NCBI GenBank assembly: GCA_030762175.1
Contig: CM060831.1
Coordinates: 71,354,501-71,418,500 of the forward strand
Source: Metallyticus violacea
Lineage: Eukaryota; Arthropoda; Insecta; Mantodea; Metallyticidae
Direction: 5' to 3'
DNA length: 64,000 nucleotides
Position numbers and translations under genes: made by a program
Notes under the pieces: model-generated
The model's database searches: none
What the model was told of the DNA's origin: nothing
What the model saw: only the letters and a program-made list of their open reading frames with translations
Shown: one piece after another, positions 11,324 through 24,375 of the stretch
Layout: each line of letters starts with the position of its first letter
Position numbering within the stretch: the stretch's first letter is position 1

Positions 11324-11416
11324 GTATTTTTCCCATGAGACAATGCTTGACGCTGAGCTGGCTGTCAGTATTTTTCCCATGTGGCAGTGCAGTTGACGCT
11401 GAGTTGGCTGTAAGTG
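11324..11416. repeat. Two-copy tandem repeat, units of 44-49 bp
   Basis: Each unit contains GTATTTTTCCCATG, then TTGACGCTGAG and TTGGCTGT (GCTGGCTGT in the first). Unit 1 starts at 11324 and unit 2 at 11368. A 149-codon minus-strand frame (11304-11753) runs through it but has no recognisable domain, so I do not call it coding. Confidence 0.7.
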
Positions 11417-14400
11417 TTTGGACGGGAGTACGAAGTTTTAAATAGAGTTGCCCGGTTTTAATCATATAAAACAACAAGACAATACATGGAACTAAAAGAT
11501 TAATCCAAAAAGAAATTTCAGGAGCTAGTTGACATAAACTGCCATTCTCATCCAAAGCACACCTCCCGACTACTGTTTGTTCCGATTCATAACAATATTT
11601 CTTCAAGAAAGAGAACAGAAAATAATGAAGGTATCGCCAACAAATTCGGATGCTGCAAAGAGATGGATGAAGGTTACCAAAAATGACGACTTCTATTTTG
11701 TAGAAAAATAATTTGTATTTTCTTGTTTTAGTGATAATTAAAGCAGCAGTCATAGGAAAAATTGTTATAGTTAATTTAATAGGTATGCTATAAATATGAC
11801 CACATTTAGCTAATAAAATTAAAAAAAAGGTTTTACATTTTTATATGCGAGCTTCTGAAATCATCCTTTTTCAAAAACAATATTTCTATCGTCATCATGA
11901 ATCTCACTGCGACTAAATTTGTAAAAGAATGTTAACATTAGTATGGTCTGTAACACATCCTCGTGTACTTGCTAATTAGGGGAAAAGATAGTAGATGAAA
12001 CACTGTTTATTATTCATTTCTGTTGTGCTGGACTGTTTTATAGCTTGCTATTGTTTCTTAGATTTCATTTCGTAACCTATAATAATAATTCATACTTAAC
12101 AAACTGTTACACTCTTCTCATCAGAACGTTAACACCAGTAAAGCAATCACGCTTGATGTTCTGCCATTCTGATGTTCCGAACTCTCTTGAGGAATATCTC
12201 TTATGCTGAGATATGTTCCCCCTAGCAGCAAGCCGTGGGTATACGAGAAATTCGGGGTTCCCACGGCCCCGGCACGCGTCCGGCACACCCCACTCCCACC
12301 CCTTTCCCATCTTTTCTCACATTACTAACAACAGGTGCTGATGATATGCTACACATTTTAATTAAACTAGTGGGTGAGCATGTAAGCGGAAAATCATTTC
12401 CATGTGAGATACTTTGCAATACTTTTATTGCAACGGTCTACCAAAGGGTTTATTTTCGGGTTTTGGGTACGGTAATATCGTAACAAGCAGTAATAATAAA
12501 TTATCTGGCAAGATGCTGCAAGCTTGCTTTTCCAAGCGTTTCCGTTGGCGCAAATAGCGGGACATTACAACTCCCTGCTGTTATACACCGTCATTTGTTT
12601 TTGTTGTCTCTCCACTGTAATGTATTCCAGCGTACTTTGCAGGTGGCAAAATCAGAACTGCCAATATCATATTCTGAGCTGCGGAAAGATCAGTTCATTG
12701 AATCAAGCCCTTGACTACAATTGTTGTTTCATTCGGTGGATTGATACAAAGTATTACTGTATAATACAGAAATGTTTTCACTGTATATAGAGAAGCTTTA
12801 GACAAGTAATGTGAGATTTAGAACCTAGGATCACAGATGTAAGTGTCGAAGTTATGGGCTATTAAAGTAATTGCAAATTGGCATTCAAAAATTCATATTA
12901 AAGGTAAAAAATTGTTTAAGGTATGATCAGACGCCAAATTTTGAAGAAATCAATTGTTAGTTTTTTGTTTCAATAATTATTTGGATTTTCCTGCTTAGTT
13001 CTGGTATCATTTATTGAAAATTTCCAATTGTAAGTGCTTTTAATGTGTAAAGTGTTTTAACTGCTTTTTTTTAATACCCCGCATTCTTGCATAAAATAAA
13101 AATATAGCTGAAACCATTTATTATAGAAGGTTGTGGTTTGATGTATTTTGAAGGCAAATTAATGTTTCAAATGTCAATGCTTGTATGTTTAATTTTTAAA
13201 GCAATTTGCTTTTTTGTATTTATTTTGAGTTTTACAAGCTATACATCCCCGTTTTCTTTCATAAATACATCTAATATCATGTCTAGGTCTACCAGGGTTT
13301 ATAACACATTTAAAAACAAAGGAAATAGTTATTAGAAAACCTATCCAATAAAAAGTGTGGTGGTAGTGATAATGAAAATAATGCGCCTATTTCTGAACAG
13401 ATTACACTCACGTAAGAAAAAAATATCTCATATTCATATGAAAGTTATTGAAGACAGCAAAGGAACTATTAATATAGCGATTGACTTGAACATTTTAATT
13501 ACAGCGTTTAGTGAAATTATCTCCTATAATATTACTTTGTATGAAGATGGAGGTGTAAGAAATGAATTAGTTTGTAAATTGACAATTAATTGTAAAAACT
13601 TTAATGCTATTTTAGTCATAAGTGAAAAATTCACAACTTATATACATTTTTCTCATAAACTAATGAGGATTGAAACATGAAATTTTTACGGTTAATCTAC
13701 ATTATTACATTACTTGCTGAGCTCTAGTTTCAAGTCATTACATAAGATTTTTTTGTATATGAGCATTAAAATGCTTTTATTTTTATAAAAAAGTTATAAT
13801 AAAAGTAAAAATTTCACTTAGGTATCTGTAATACTTTCTGAGTAAAAGGCACATAAAATGAATAACTTCGCATTAGTAATATAGGGCCTATGGTCTCACC
13901 TTAAGGTGGTAGGATATCATGCCTCCTTAACAGCGGAAAAAAGCATGATTGCTAATAAATATTCAATAAACAGCGTTTTCGCGATTTAAATTTATAATAA
14001 ATGCAAAATTTCAGGCTAAACATCTGATTGCATGCCACTGCAATCATGTGTTAATTGGATTCAGTTATTAGAAGCAAAGTCACGATTCTGCACGTTTCCT
14101 AATGTTGTGAGATAACTGTCTTGTCTAGTAACTAAAAGACTGTTGCTGTAAGAACTGCTAAATTCTACACTGAAGTACGAGTATTCCCTAATAGAAGCCA
14201 TCCATATCGCACTACATTCCATTTTGTGGATAGGCGTTTGCGAGAGCGGAAATACTTTAAAGTGCAAGTAAATGTAAAATTCAATGACATTCATAACTTT
14301 AAGCAATGTAAGTTTGAAATCTTTGATCCTGGTGAAGACCCCTCTGCAAAGTGTACAAATATTTTGATCTTGTTCATTAACATTATGTATATACACAGTT

Positions 14401-15230
14401 TTTACGCAATATAATTAATGACTGAGGTACATATCTTACCTCCGTAATACTATTCTTATTGCACACTGTTTATAACATTGTGACGCGACTGTATTAATTT
14501 TTGGACCCCTCCGTTGTCCCGCAATCTCCAGCGTTTTCTGGTCAACAACTACACTAGCAGCCCCACTATCGGCGACAAAGATATGCTGCTATCTCGAATA
14601 GCCTTCTAGCGATTCACTCAATTTTAGAATAACCGCATCTAGTGATAGAATGTACTCACAACCTTTTCGGAGATCTTTAAATCTCCTTGAAACAAAAACA
14701 TTTTTAAATTGTTATTTTTAATTCGTATTATATTATTTGCCTTAAATTGTTTTGGATAACTTGCATTTAGCTTACTTTTAAAGAACCCGTACATGAACAA
14801 AATTTATAAGGATCGTTCAAACCAATTACCTACACTAATTTACATTAATTTTGTATATTTGATTATTAGCTATATGCTTACAAAATACGTTCATTAATTA
14901 CTTAGCTACCGATACTTTGTATGATAATTACACGCGGGCACCTTTCAGCCAATGAACGCTTTTACAGATACTTTATTCACCAATCAGAAGAATGTAATCG
15001 ACAGTTTTAAAGCACGTTGCTCTAAAACAAATAACAGATAGCACAAAAAATGACATTATTCTCTAATTGCAATTATCTTACCGACCCTCCCCTTTGCTTA
15101 TAGTTTTTCTTAGATAATTTAATTAACTTTTAAAACTCGTGCTTGTTGCCATGACAACAAACATTCGTTAACGTCAATTAAATTACGGAAACGTTATCAG
15201 CAATCGTGGTATTACTGAAGAGAGTGTTAA
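11417..15230. other. Long intergenic stretch, no gene supported
   Basis: It contains a GC-rich patch at 12225-12312 and a 107-codon frame at 13357-13680. The frame has lysine- and isoleucine-rich content typical of AT-rich noncoding DNA. I recognise no domain, splice pattern or repeat family here. Confidence 0.4.
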
Positions 15231-15572
15231 GTTTATTTAAGGAGGCTATTTAACATCTAAGACCATCAGCGTCCCATTCAATTCAGAGCGTTAAACGGCC
15301 GATAAATTTTGCTCAGAGGACACTGTTTTCAGTCTTGAGATTACTAACAATCATTTTAGGAGTATATTTCACTTTATTACAATTATATGAATACTATGAA
15401 GCACCATTCTTTTTTACATATCGTAAATGTACGATATGGGACCCACGACTTTACTTCTCTTCCGAAGCTATACTTAGCATTTATGCCCTAAAATCCATTG
15501 ACCCTGACCGGTTAGAACCCGCGACCTTGGGTTTGAGAGGCAAGTATGGTTACTACTAGAGCACCAGGACCG
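15231..15572 (-). repeat. SINE family A, minus strand, with internal insertion
   Basis: Old family A copy in reverse. About 70 bp of unrelated AT-rich sequence (near 15342-15412) is inserted between the CTTGAGATT block and the CGTAAATGTACGA block. The head ends in GCACCAGGACCG at the right. Confidence 0.85.
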
Positions 15573-15632
15573 TTCTGATTTTTTCTGATAGGCTGATGAC
15601 CTGCGGTACTAAAGAACGTCCGTATTTAAATC
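15573..15632 (+). repeat. SINE family A 3' fragment, opposite orientation
   Basis: Directly abutting the minus-strand copy, GATTTTTTCTG followed by GGCTGATGACCTG and AAAGAACGTCCGTA is the plus-strand 5'-body and 3' end of the same family with the middle deleted. A second head-to-head family A arrangement has therefore decayed here. Confidence 0.65.
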
Positions 15633-15720
15633 TTTTCTGACTATAAACTTCTATCCTGGAGTAAAATCTACAGTGTAATAAGCAAATGACACTGGCCACA
15701 ATAAAGTTAATGAAAGTTAT

Positions 15721-15810
15721 GCGCGCTATTGCGCTGCAATGCTTTAGTTATAAACCTTGTCCATTCGTGGAGGGGATTTACCCCCTCCTGGATGCGTGAC
15801 AGATCTGGTA
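15721..15810 (-). repeat. Interspersed repeat E, copy 1
   Basis: Read in reverse, it has GTCACGC, GGGGTAAA and then AAGGTTTATAACTAAAGC. The same blocks in the same order occur at 16550-16626, and the last block occurs at 35570-35642. No tRNA boxes or coding frame are seen, so the class is unknown. Confidence 0.6.
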
Positions 15811-16210
15811 TTTAATTACCCTTTGTTATGTCCTTGAACGTTGCTTTTTGAACTTGTTCCAGGCCGATCGCAGTATACATTCATTCGTAATATATACACT
15901 TAGTTCTGGAGTAATATCTTCTCTAGCCTGTGCGTATGTATAAAACTCAATATGCTGATTCAGTACAAAACAAACAATGAAAAATATAGTTTTAACAAAT
16001 AAAAATTAGGCGATATTGGCATAAATGTTCAATGTTCGTCAACATAATTACTCCCAAATTAGCACAATAATGGGTTCGGAATGTAAAGGAAAGTATTAGC
16101 ATTGTAATTCGAAACATTAAAGTATCGAAGTTAAACTATTTCCGTTACAATTCAGTTTAGCTAAGGCAGAAAAACAGTTCAAGCACCATCTCTGATTTTT
16201 TTTTTTTTTT

Positions 16211-16500
16211 GATTGATTTATTTATGGACGCTCTTTAACATCTCAGGTCATCAGCATTCCATTCAACTCAGGGTGTGAAACGGCCGATAAGGTTTGTTCA
16301 GAGGCCTCTCTTTCAGGCTTGAGGTTCTTTTTCGTGCCGTAAATGTACGACACGGGACCCACGGCTTTACTTCCCTTCCGAAGGAAGCCATACTTAGGAT
16401 TTTTACGCCCGAAAAAAATCCATCGGGTCTGGCCGGGTTCGAACCCGCGATCTTGGGTTTAGGAGGCAAGTATGGTAACCACTACACCACCAAAAGCGAC
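16211..16500 (-). repeat. SINE family A, minus strand, well preserved
   Basis: Complete copy in reverse, from the (GATT) tail to the head with B box GGGTTCGAACCCGCGA and A box complement CCACTACACCACC. A poly(T) run precedes the tail. CTCTGA flanks both sides (16192-16199 and 16500-16508) as a possible short target duplication. It belongs to the younger subgroup (CTCTCTTTCAGG, TTTTTCGTGCC, GACACGGG). Confidence 0.92.
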
Positions 16501-16549
16501 TCTCTGAAATAAGATTATACTTACATGTTTTAGGAGTTAAAGTACGGCG

Positions 16550-16626
16550 CCGTCGGCTGCGTCACGCTTAGCAGCTGAGGGGTAAAGCACAGCGTGAGCG
16601 GCCGATAAGGTTTATAACTAAAGCTC
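16550..16626 (+). repeat. Interspersed repeat E, copy 2
   Basis: Contains GTCACGC, GGGGTAAA and GATAAGGTTTATAACTAAAG in the same order as the reverse copy 800 bp to the left. Confidence 0.6.
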
Positions 16627-19600
16627 GGTACTTAGCCGCAATTGTCTGTTGTAAAATTGAGCGGATTCTATTATTAAATCATCACAATTGTCCTCGATTA
16701 TTATTGTTGTTTTCTTCTATTTGTTAAAATAATCTAGAAGTGAAAGAGAAATTTTACTATTTAGGGTTTTATGGAAGATAAAATATTAATATGATACAGG
16801 CATGTGAAAAGAAGATAACAGAATACATATATCGATGTTAGAATGAAGTATTGAGTGGGAAATAAGGAAAGAGGAAATTGAGAAACAAAATCAGTGGAGT
16901 AAGCACAAGCATGTGTTCAAGGAATTTACGGAAAAGATCATAATAAGTAAAAAGAAAGATAAAAATAGCAAAAAGTTTTGTTGAATAATAAGCATATCGC
17001 CCAAAAATTATAAATAAAATAATAATGACTAGGTAAAATGGCAATTTTCCCCTCAAGAGATTTTTACAGTTTAGCGTCCCTCATAACAGTGCTATAGTTG
17101 GACCGGTACTACATATTGGCGTAAATAAAAACAGCAAGAAAGTATGGAATTGAAAGCCCTCCTTTCATCTTTATTAAAAATTGAAGTTATCTCTTATCCG
17201 TTTGAAAGGTTTATAATTAAAATAAAGCTAGTATAGCTACTATTTTTATTTTATTCCTTTGTTGAAACTTTGTTCGTTGTTTGCTTTTCTTGAAAACTAT
17301 GGACAGTCGCTTCAAAGTTGCTATTATTTCGCGGCTTGAGCTCACAGTACCAAGTTCACACTACACTTACACTGTGCACGTGAAAAAGTATCCTTAATTC
17401 CAAAATTCCTGGCTTCAACTCTAATTGGCAAGTTTATACTAAACTAATAGTGAGATAGAAATGTATTGACTATTGAATGATCTGACTGTCGTAGATAGAT
17501 AGATAAATAAATAAATAAATAAATAAATAAATACAAACTAAACTCCTTAAACAAATATAAGGTATGGTGATGGAAACATCTACAAATTGTGTGAACATTT
17601 CTAGCTTAACGACAAGAAAGGTACATTCAGGCCTTCAGGGGATATAGTGACACCAACGTGGAACCATCAGCACATTGCACTTTGGTGCAGATTGTGGATT
17701 CTGTTTCAGTTTCTACTTCTGCACTTAGAAAATTAGTATTCCCATAGAATATCTCGTTCCCAAACAGTGTTGCACCATCAATGTCAGCATTTAACTCCTT
17801 GTCTTAAGAGCGATGCTGGAGAATAAACACACCAAAGGTGCAGTACATTTGGAGCCTCCTTTAATATAATAGTAAGTTATTTTAACAGTGCTCCCTAAAA
17901 CTTTTTTCAACCACAGCACTGCTCATATAATAACGAAAGTTTAAAGAGAAAATGAAATGAGTGCTTCTTTGAGGAGGGAGCTCATAACCCGAGCCTCTGC
18001 GGCAGCTACCTTCTCTGTTGGCAATCGTGCAGATTAACAAATGAAGAATGCTACCCGTTGAACCTTCAGAACCAATTACAAAACAGCATTATCAGTCAGT
18101 CAGCCGTGAAGTAAAAGCTGCTTTGTTGCCGGTTTTTCTCGTTGTGTTTGCAGCTGATTTCTACCACGTTTTCGAATTGATTTATTGCGAATAATTGAAA
18201 TGGTTAATTAGTAGTAGTAGTTAAAAATGTCCCCAAAAGGTCATTTCCAGAGTGATTCACGAAATCATACTTCATCCTTTATATCCAGGTGTTAACACGG
18301 AAGCAAAACGCTGTTATTTATATAAATAGTATTAAGTTTACAAAAATTAAAATATACCTGCTTCTAACCCAGAAAATGCTGTTAGAGATGGCACACTTCG
18401 TAACGGCTCGAAGCTTTTTCCTACTTAAAATCATATAACAAAATATACACGCAGTAGATCTCTCACTGTCTTTACTATGTTTCGCTACTATGCAGCAATT
18501 TAATTGCAGTTGTAAATAATTCTGGAGTTAACTAATTCATCATTAAATACACTTAATATAAGTTTACAAGGCGACATTGAAAACATACAAACCAGCCGTT
18601 AAACAATGGTGGCTGTTGCAACGTCGCAAACGCAGCATAGCCAACTTTACATAAACTGACGCTAAAGGTCAAGTGCAAAGTTTCAGCTACCCGCATATAA
18701 ATGCAATTACCTCTCTATTCTTTGGACTTAGTTCATATGTACCGAAAAGACAAAAATTCGTTGTGTTTTTAAAACTTTTGGTAGTCTCCACACTGCCACT
18801 CTACAAAAGAGAGTATGAATTAAGAAAATTTTAAATTTAAGGCAATCCCACAAATATCAATAGAAACGTTATGTTAGCTGCTTAAAGTTTTCTCAATCTT
18901 ACAAAGTTTTTCCATGTGCAGAAACTTTGCCTCACGCTGGAAATCCGAGACATCATCCGCTCATCAATTGTTTAATCCTTTGCCTCTAACTCCTCCTGCG
19001 GGACGCAATCTCGTTGTGAGTGTGTAGACGTGGGAGGCTGCAGTTACAGATTCCTTCACTCTCATTGGTTGTCTGTTTGGCGCAGGCGGAAAGCAAGGGT
19101 TACGCTACTGTAGGGGAATTCGCCGACAAAATGAAGGACAATTTGTCTGCTCTGCCAAACTCACTCAGACCGTTTTATGCCTCTTAAGAACCCAAAGACT
19201 TTGTTTTGGTGATGTTTTGATTGTGAAATGTTTGCTTTTCTTGGCACTTCAATCTCACGCAATTTCAAAATTTCCGAACTCGTGCTATATCAACAGTTAA
19301 TGCATTTTTTTTTTCTTTCTAACGATTTTGTCTAACACTTGTTCCTTTCAGTTATTGTTAATTGTAGAAGTTAAGGATCAGGATATTAGTTGATTAAAAT
19401 GAAGACAGTGAAGTCTTTTTATTTTGAGGTTATTATCTTTTTCCTCGTCTCTTTCGCTCCCATTATTTTCTACTTTTTGGGCTCTGCCTATATTAACTAC
19501 CTGTTGCACTTTAAAACTCGTGTTATCAATTTGTATCGAATTTTTTGCATCTTGTCATGTTTCAAACTAACGCTATCAACTGCCCTTTATTTATTTTTTA
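16627..19600. other. Long intergenic stretch
   Basis: No gene supported. There is a GATA then AAAT microsatellite at 17493-17533. A locally GC-richer part at 18930-19160 has no motif I can name. The frame at 19390-19611 is hydrophobic and probably chance. Confidence 0.4.
17493..17533. repeat. GATA/AAAT microsatellite
   Basis: Three GATA units pass into about eight AAAT units. Confidence 0.9.
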
Positions 19601-20151
19601 ATGGTGTTTAACGTCCGTTTTACTGCTGAGGCATCGCAGGCGATGGAAACTGATGATACATGAAATGAAATGAGAATTTGGGAAAGGATATATTTTAAAA
19701 TTGAAATTGTTGATTAGGTTTATTTACGGACGCTCTTTAACATTTCAGGTCATCAGCGTCCCATTCAATTCAGGGAGTGAAATGGTCCATAAAGTTTGCT
19801 CAGAGGCCTCTTCCTTCAAGGTTGAGGTTCTTTTACATACTGTAAATCTACGACATGGGACCCATGGCTTTACGTCCCTTCCGAAGTTAGCTACATACTT
19901 AGGATTTTTACGCACGAAAAAAGCCATCGATTGAACTCGCAATCTTGAGTTTAGGAGGCAAGTATGGTTACCACTATACCACCAGAACCGACTGAAAGAA
20001 GGCCTAAGCTTAGGATACCTCCTAAACATTTGCATTTATGAGGACTGAAAAAATCCTGGAAAAAACTTTAGCTGGGTTCCTGGCAGGAATCAAATCCCAG
20101 ACCTCCCGCTCAAAAGTCCGTGATTTAACAACCACGAAGACTAGTGACAGG
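19601..20151 (-). repeat. SINE family B, split by a family A insertion
   Basis: The left part (19601-19711) has the 3' end of family B in reverse (GGTGTTTAACGTCCG, CTGATGATACATGAAATG). The right part (19993-20151) continues with the body and tRNA-like head (CCTGGAAAAAACTTTAGC, CAGACCTCCCGCTC). The 281-bp gap between them is exactly one family A SINE, so family B inserted first. Confidence 0.88.
19712..19992 (-). repeat. SINE family A nested in SINE B
   Basis: Full-length family A copy in reverse with a small deletion around the B box (CATCGATTGAACTCGC). It has the AAATCTACGACATGGG diagnostic of the older subgroup. The flanks are halves of a family B SINE. Confidence 0.9.
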
Positions 20152-20856
20152 TGTTAACAAAAGATTCTACTAACCAGACTCCAATGCAGAAAAAAACAGG
20201 GGTAATAGTTGCCCTACTAATGCCAATAGCAAATACGAAAACCTTTTGTTTAAAGCTGACGTTATTTATCATTAGAAAATACTTCGATGACTTATTTAAG
20301 AATTTGAAACTGTTTAAAAACAATATTTCTCACATGTAATGAAACATAAAATAATATACATTCATTTACATAAAATCATCCATGTACAAAAAAAAAAATG
20401 GTTAATCAACCACTGCAGTGAAATAATAATAAGAGCAATAATTATACCATCAACAACATGCATAAATAAGAATAACTTAATCAAGCATTTTTCATTAGTG
20501 CTACATGCATAAAATAATTTAAACTTAGGTACATCTATATACAGATTTGACCTTTCCCTTTTGTAAAATGGTTAGTCTTTATATCTAATTACAATGCTCT
20601 CCACAAGTAGAACAAACAACATTAACCGCACTATAGGGAAAGAAAATATAACGTAAAGCACAATTTACCTTATATTTGTGTAAGAAAAAGTAACAGACAT
20701 ATAAAGAGTTCCCTGAATATTGGAAAATTCATCGAAAATTTCAATTATTGTCTGGTGCAAAATTTATTTTACCAACTTTCTTTTTATCCAAATCATAATC
20801 TATGGTAAACTTTCCTTGACAACGTTCACTAATGAAGACACCCTTTCAATGAGCAA

Positions 20857-20901
<45 letters not shown>

Positions 20902-20937
20902 GTTATTATTATTATTATTGTTGTTGTTGTTGTTGTA
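20857..20937. repeat. ATT/GTT trinucleotide microsatellite
   Basis: About 27 trinucleotide units, mostly ATT, changing to GTT at the right end. Confidence 0.95.
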
Positions 20938-21624
20938 ATTAGCAAGGCAACTCACCGAACGATCCATCTGTTACATTTTAACTCCTTACTTCCACTGTAC
21001 TCCAAGTTGTAACCATAGGATACAAGAGTGCCAAGGGATGTTGCTCATATTGTGCAATAAAAAACTGTATACTTATTAAAGTTCAGCAATAATGTATTAA
21101 TTGCATCAACTTCAATAAATATAACAAAAGATCTATTGTACAAAAATAATAAAATTAAATAAATTAAATAAAAAAATTAAAAACCCACTCATCATTCGAC
21201 AAGAACTGCCATTGTTAGCGGTATATGTTTAAAAAAAGTATAAACACGAAAAGCAGAATATTGAAATGACTGTGAGAGTGAACATTTTCCTTAACTGACC
21301 ACGGCTAAATGCACAGCACTCGAGAGTGGTACAATTAACAATCACCTTGCAGGAATACCAACCTTCTATAGATCATACACAAATGGGTATAAAGAGATAT
21401 GCTGTAATTGTAAATAGTGATGACCAGAACTTGGAAGTAGGCAAAATGCCTTTTCTTTGTGGGTGAATATATTTAAGAGTCAGATAGAAATGAATGTGTT
21501 TCCGTACACTTGCGGTTGGTAGGGCCAGTTTTTATTTTGCCCCTGCCCTTTTTGTTTTGTTTTTGTTTGTTTGTTTTTTTTTTTGCATATTTTGGTATCT
21601 GTTCCCTATATTAAGGTTGAACAA

Positions 21625-21648
21625 TTTTTTTTTTTTTTTTTTTTTTTT
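21625..21648. repeat. Homopolymer of 24 T
   Basis: Pure T run inside a T/G-rich segment. Confidence 0.95.
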
Positions 21649-23079
21649 GCCTGTTTAGGATCATTATGACTTTTTTCTGCGATTATTACGAATTTTAAAA
21701 AGCACACAAAAAATTTCAACATATCGAAGTGAAAAAAGTTATAAAAACTGAATAGCATGTTCCACTCACAATTTAACGAGAATCTTGTTATACCTTTATT
21801 TCTTTTCAAGCAGTCAACAATTGTTCTTCTCAACTCATTCACTTAAGCTCTTTAAATAAAATAACTTTCATTAGTGAAAGGAACGTACGGTTACCTCGGG
21901 ATACGGTGACAGAAGTATGTAGTTTTAAACAGTATTGGCAATTGATCTCGTCTCAATCTACGTGAGATAATTCTAGGAAAATTGTAAAAGGGATTACTTC
22001 TTAGCTGCATAAATATAACACACTATTGCGAGAGAGAAAGATGATAGTGGTACAGCTGTGCAATAAACCGTCCCACAATGTGTCACTATGGAAATAAGAT
22101 TCTCCTATAAACACATATACAGTAAATGAACTCGACCAGAAAACACTGCGCATATTTTGCTCATTCGCCAGGACTATTCAAAACTACTATCTATATGTTG
22201 CCTTGAACAACTTTTCCATGATGTCCTACAACTATCCTTCCGAAATAGCTTGTTTTAAATATGCTCCAATCATTTCAGTGGAAATAGAGTTTTCTTTTTT
22301 CATGATGAAAAATGATCTAACAATTGGCTGACTATGATAGGTGATACCTTGAAAAAATATCTTCTTATAAAAGTAAGCCTAAGTATTTTAATTAGGTTCA
22401 AAGAAATAATTAAGTATCTTAAATACCTATTTTCATTAATAATGAGTGATATTATTCTCCGTTTTCACTTTTAATAAATGTCTATTTTAGTTTTTTCAGT
22501 AATTTAAGTTCTTTGTGCCTGTCTATTTTAACCAATATAAATACCTGAATTTCCGCGCTCTGGTGATAACATAGAATGTGACTGTTGCAGAAATAGACTG
22601 TGATGAGGAATGTTTTTGCATAAATACGCTTCATATTTATGAAATGTTATGCAATTAAAACGTACTACGATATCACAGAGAACAGTGAAATGAATAGCAG
22701 TAAATTGAAAGTGCACAGGGGAGATAAGTTACAATTGTTACATACACTAACTATAAGAACAAACTGTGGGTTGACACAAAAACAAACAAATAAACGTAGT
22801 GAGATACTATAATGATTGATAATAATTAAAGATCTATACATTATGTTGATTTAACAACATGTAACGTCCCTTACAGTGTTATTTTGAAGATTGGAAATGC
22901 GGGAGAAAGAAAGCTGCTCCGATCAAAACATGATTACATTTGCAATTAAAAGAGCACACCCTGACTTAGAATAAAATATTTATATTGAGTTAGATACAAC
23001 ATCACGAATTTTGCAAAGTTTAACAGCAGTTTCATTGCCCATATACTAACAGCATTTTACTGTAAAGAAAAAAAGAACA

Positions 23080-24100
23080 CTTTGGATGACATAGAAGAAT
23101 TAATACATCATTTTCTACTGAAATATATACCTAACGAATGTCTCGAGAAAGGATACCAAGAATATGATAAACCTCTGTAATAATCCCTATTGTTAAACCT
23201 AGAGAAGAAGCTACTAAGAATGCCTCAAACTGTAGACCCATCAATTTATTAAACATCGGAGGAAAAGTACTCGAGAACGGAAAGCTCCATCACATAATCA
23301 TTAACAAGCACTTCAACACAAATCAATATGATTCATTCCTCAGAACAGTACAAAGAATGCAACAATGGCAGTGGAATAATTTGCTAAAAATAATATAAAA
23401 GTCTTCACAATTCTAGTTAGTCTAGATGTCAAGAGAGCTTTTGATGCGACCTCATGGCCCAGTATAATGGCCAATTTAAGGGAATTAAAGTGTTCTAAGA
23501 ATCTGAACAATTTGACAAGAAATTCCTTCTGCAACCGAAAAGCAAGCTTAGACATAAATACGCACAAAGTAGAGAAAGAACGAAAAGGGATGTCTGCAAA
23601 GTTCGTGGTATGGATCTGGTTTTTGAAATATGACTTATTATTAAATTTACAGTTCACCAACACAACTAAAGTAATTATATGTACAGATGAGCTAATTGTA
23701 CTAAGTAAAGGGGAAAATGCAACAGAAGCAGAAAGCAATAATAATCACGAGTTAATCAAAACTGAAAATTGGGCAGAGAACAACAAAATTCATTTTGATG
23801 AAGATAAATCCAAAGCTTTACCATTTACAAGATAAAGAACTACAAATAATAGACCAATTGGAATTTACATTATTTATCACATTTTGAACAAGAAACATCT
23901 ATGAAATATTTAAGGATTTATCTGGATAATATAATTTTGGCTACTTTATAGAGCACACAATACAGAAATGCAATGTACTAGTAAATCAGCTCACAAGACT
24001 AAGAAATATAAGAAAGTACAAAATCTAACAACTGTCCGAATATCAAAAGCACACAGAACTATTTCTTATAATTCATCGTGTATGATTTATTTTTATTTAT
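23080..24100 (+). pseudogene. R1-like LINE reverse transcriptase remnant, part 1
   Basis: Fragments of a non-LTR reverse transcriptase run in order on the plus strand. They are NCRPINLLNIGGKVLE near 23230-23270, a continuous frame from 23380 to 23835 with SLDVKRAFDATSWPSI (RT motif A, catalytic Asp present), and ICTDELIVLSKG near 23680, where the family has a YADD box. Here the first catalytic Asp of that box has become Thr-Asp-Glu. An RTISY block follows near 24055. Stops and frameshifts occur outside the 150-codon window. The style of the blocks is that of the R1/LOA group. It is certainly inactive. Confidence 0.82.
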
Positions 24101-24375
24101 GTTTATTTACCGACGCTCTTTAACAGCTCAAGGTCATTAGCGTTCCATTCAACTCAGGAAACGAGCGATAAATTTTGCTCAGAGGCCTCTTCTTTCCGGC
24201 TTGAGGTTCTTTATCGTGCCGCAAATGTACGACATGGAACCCACGGCTTTACTTCCCTTCTGAAGGAAGCCATACTTAGGATTTTTACCCCGAAAAAATC
24301 CATCGAGACCCTGGCTGGGTTCGAACCCGTGAACTTGGGTCTACAAATCAAGTATGGTTACCACCAGGACCAACC
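24101..24375 (-). repeat. SINE family A inserted in the LINE remnant
   Basis: Complete reverse copy with tail at left and head (GGGTTCGAACCCGTGAAC, CCACCAGGACC) at right. It separates the RTISY part of the LINE from its downstream GSKM/KVGTEV part, so it inserted after the LINE. Confidence 0.9.

Larger units (their letters stand above)
20152..23079. other. Intergenic with simple repeats
   Basis: No gene supported. It carries the ATT repeat at 20857 and a T-rich stretch at 21540-21648. Confidence 0.4.

Noticed and set aside
11304..11753. 149-codon minus-strand open frame
   Set aside because: No recognisable domain, an unconvincing residue mix, and it runs through a noncoding tandem repeat.
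13357..13680. 107-codon plus-strand open frame
   Set aside because: Rich in Ile, Lys and Asn as expected for AT-rich DNA. No domain, no partner exon and no repeat relation seen.
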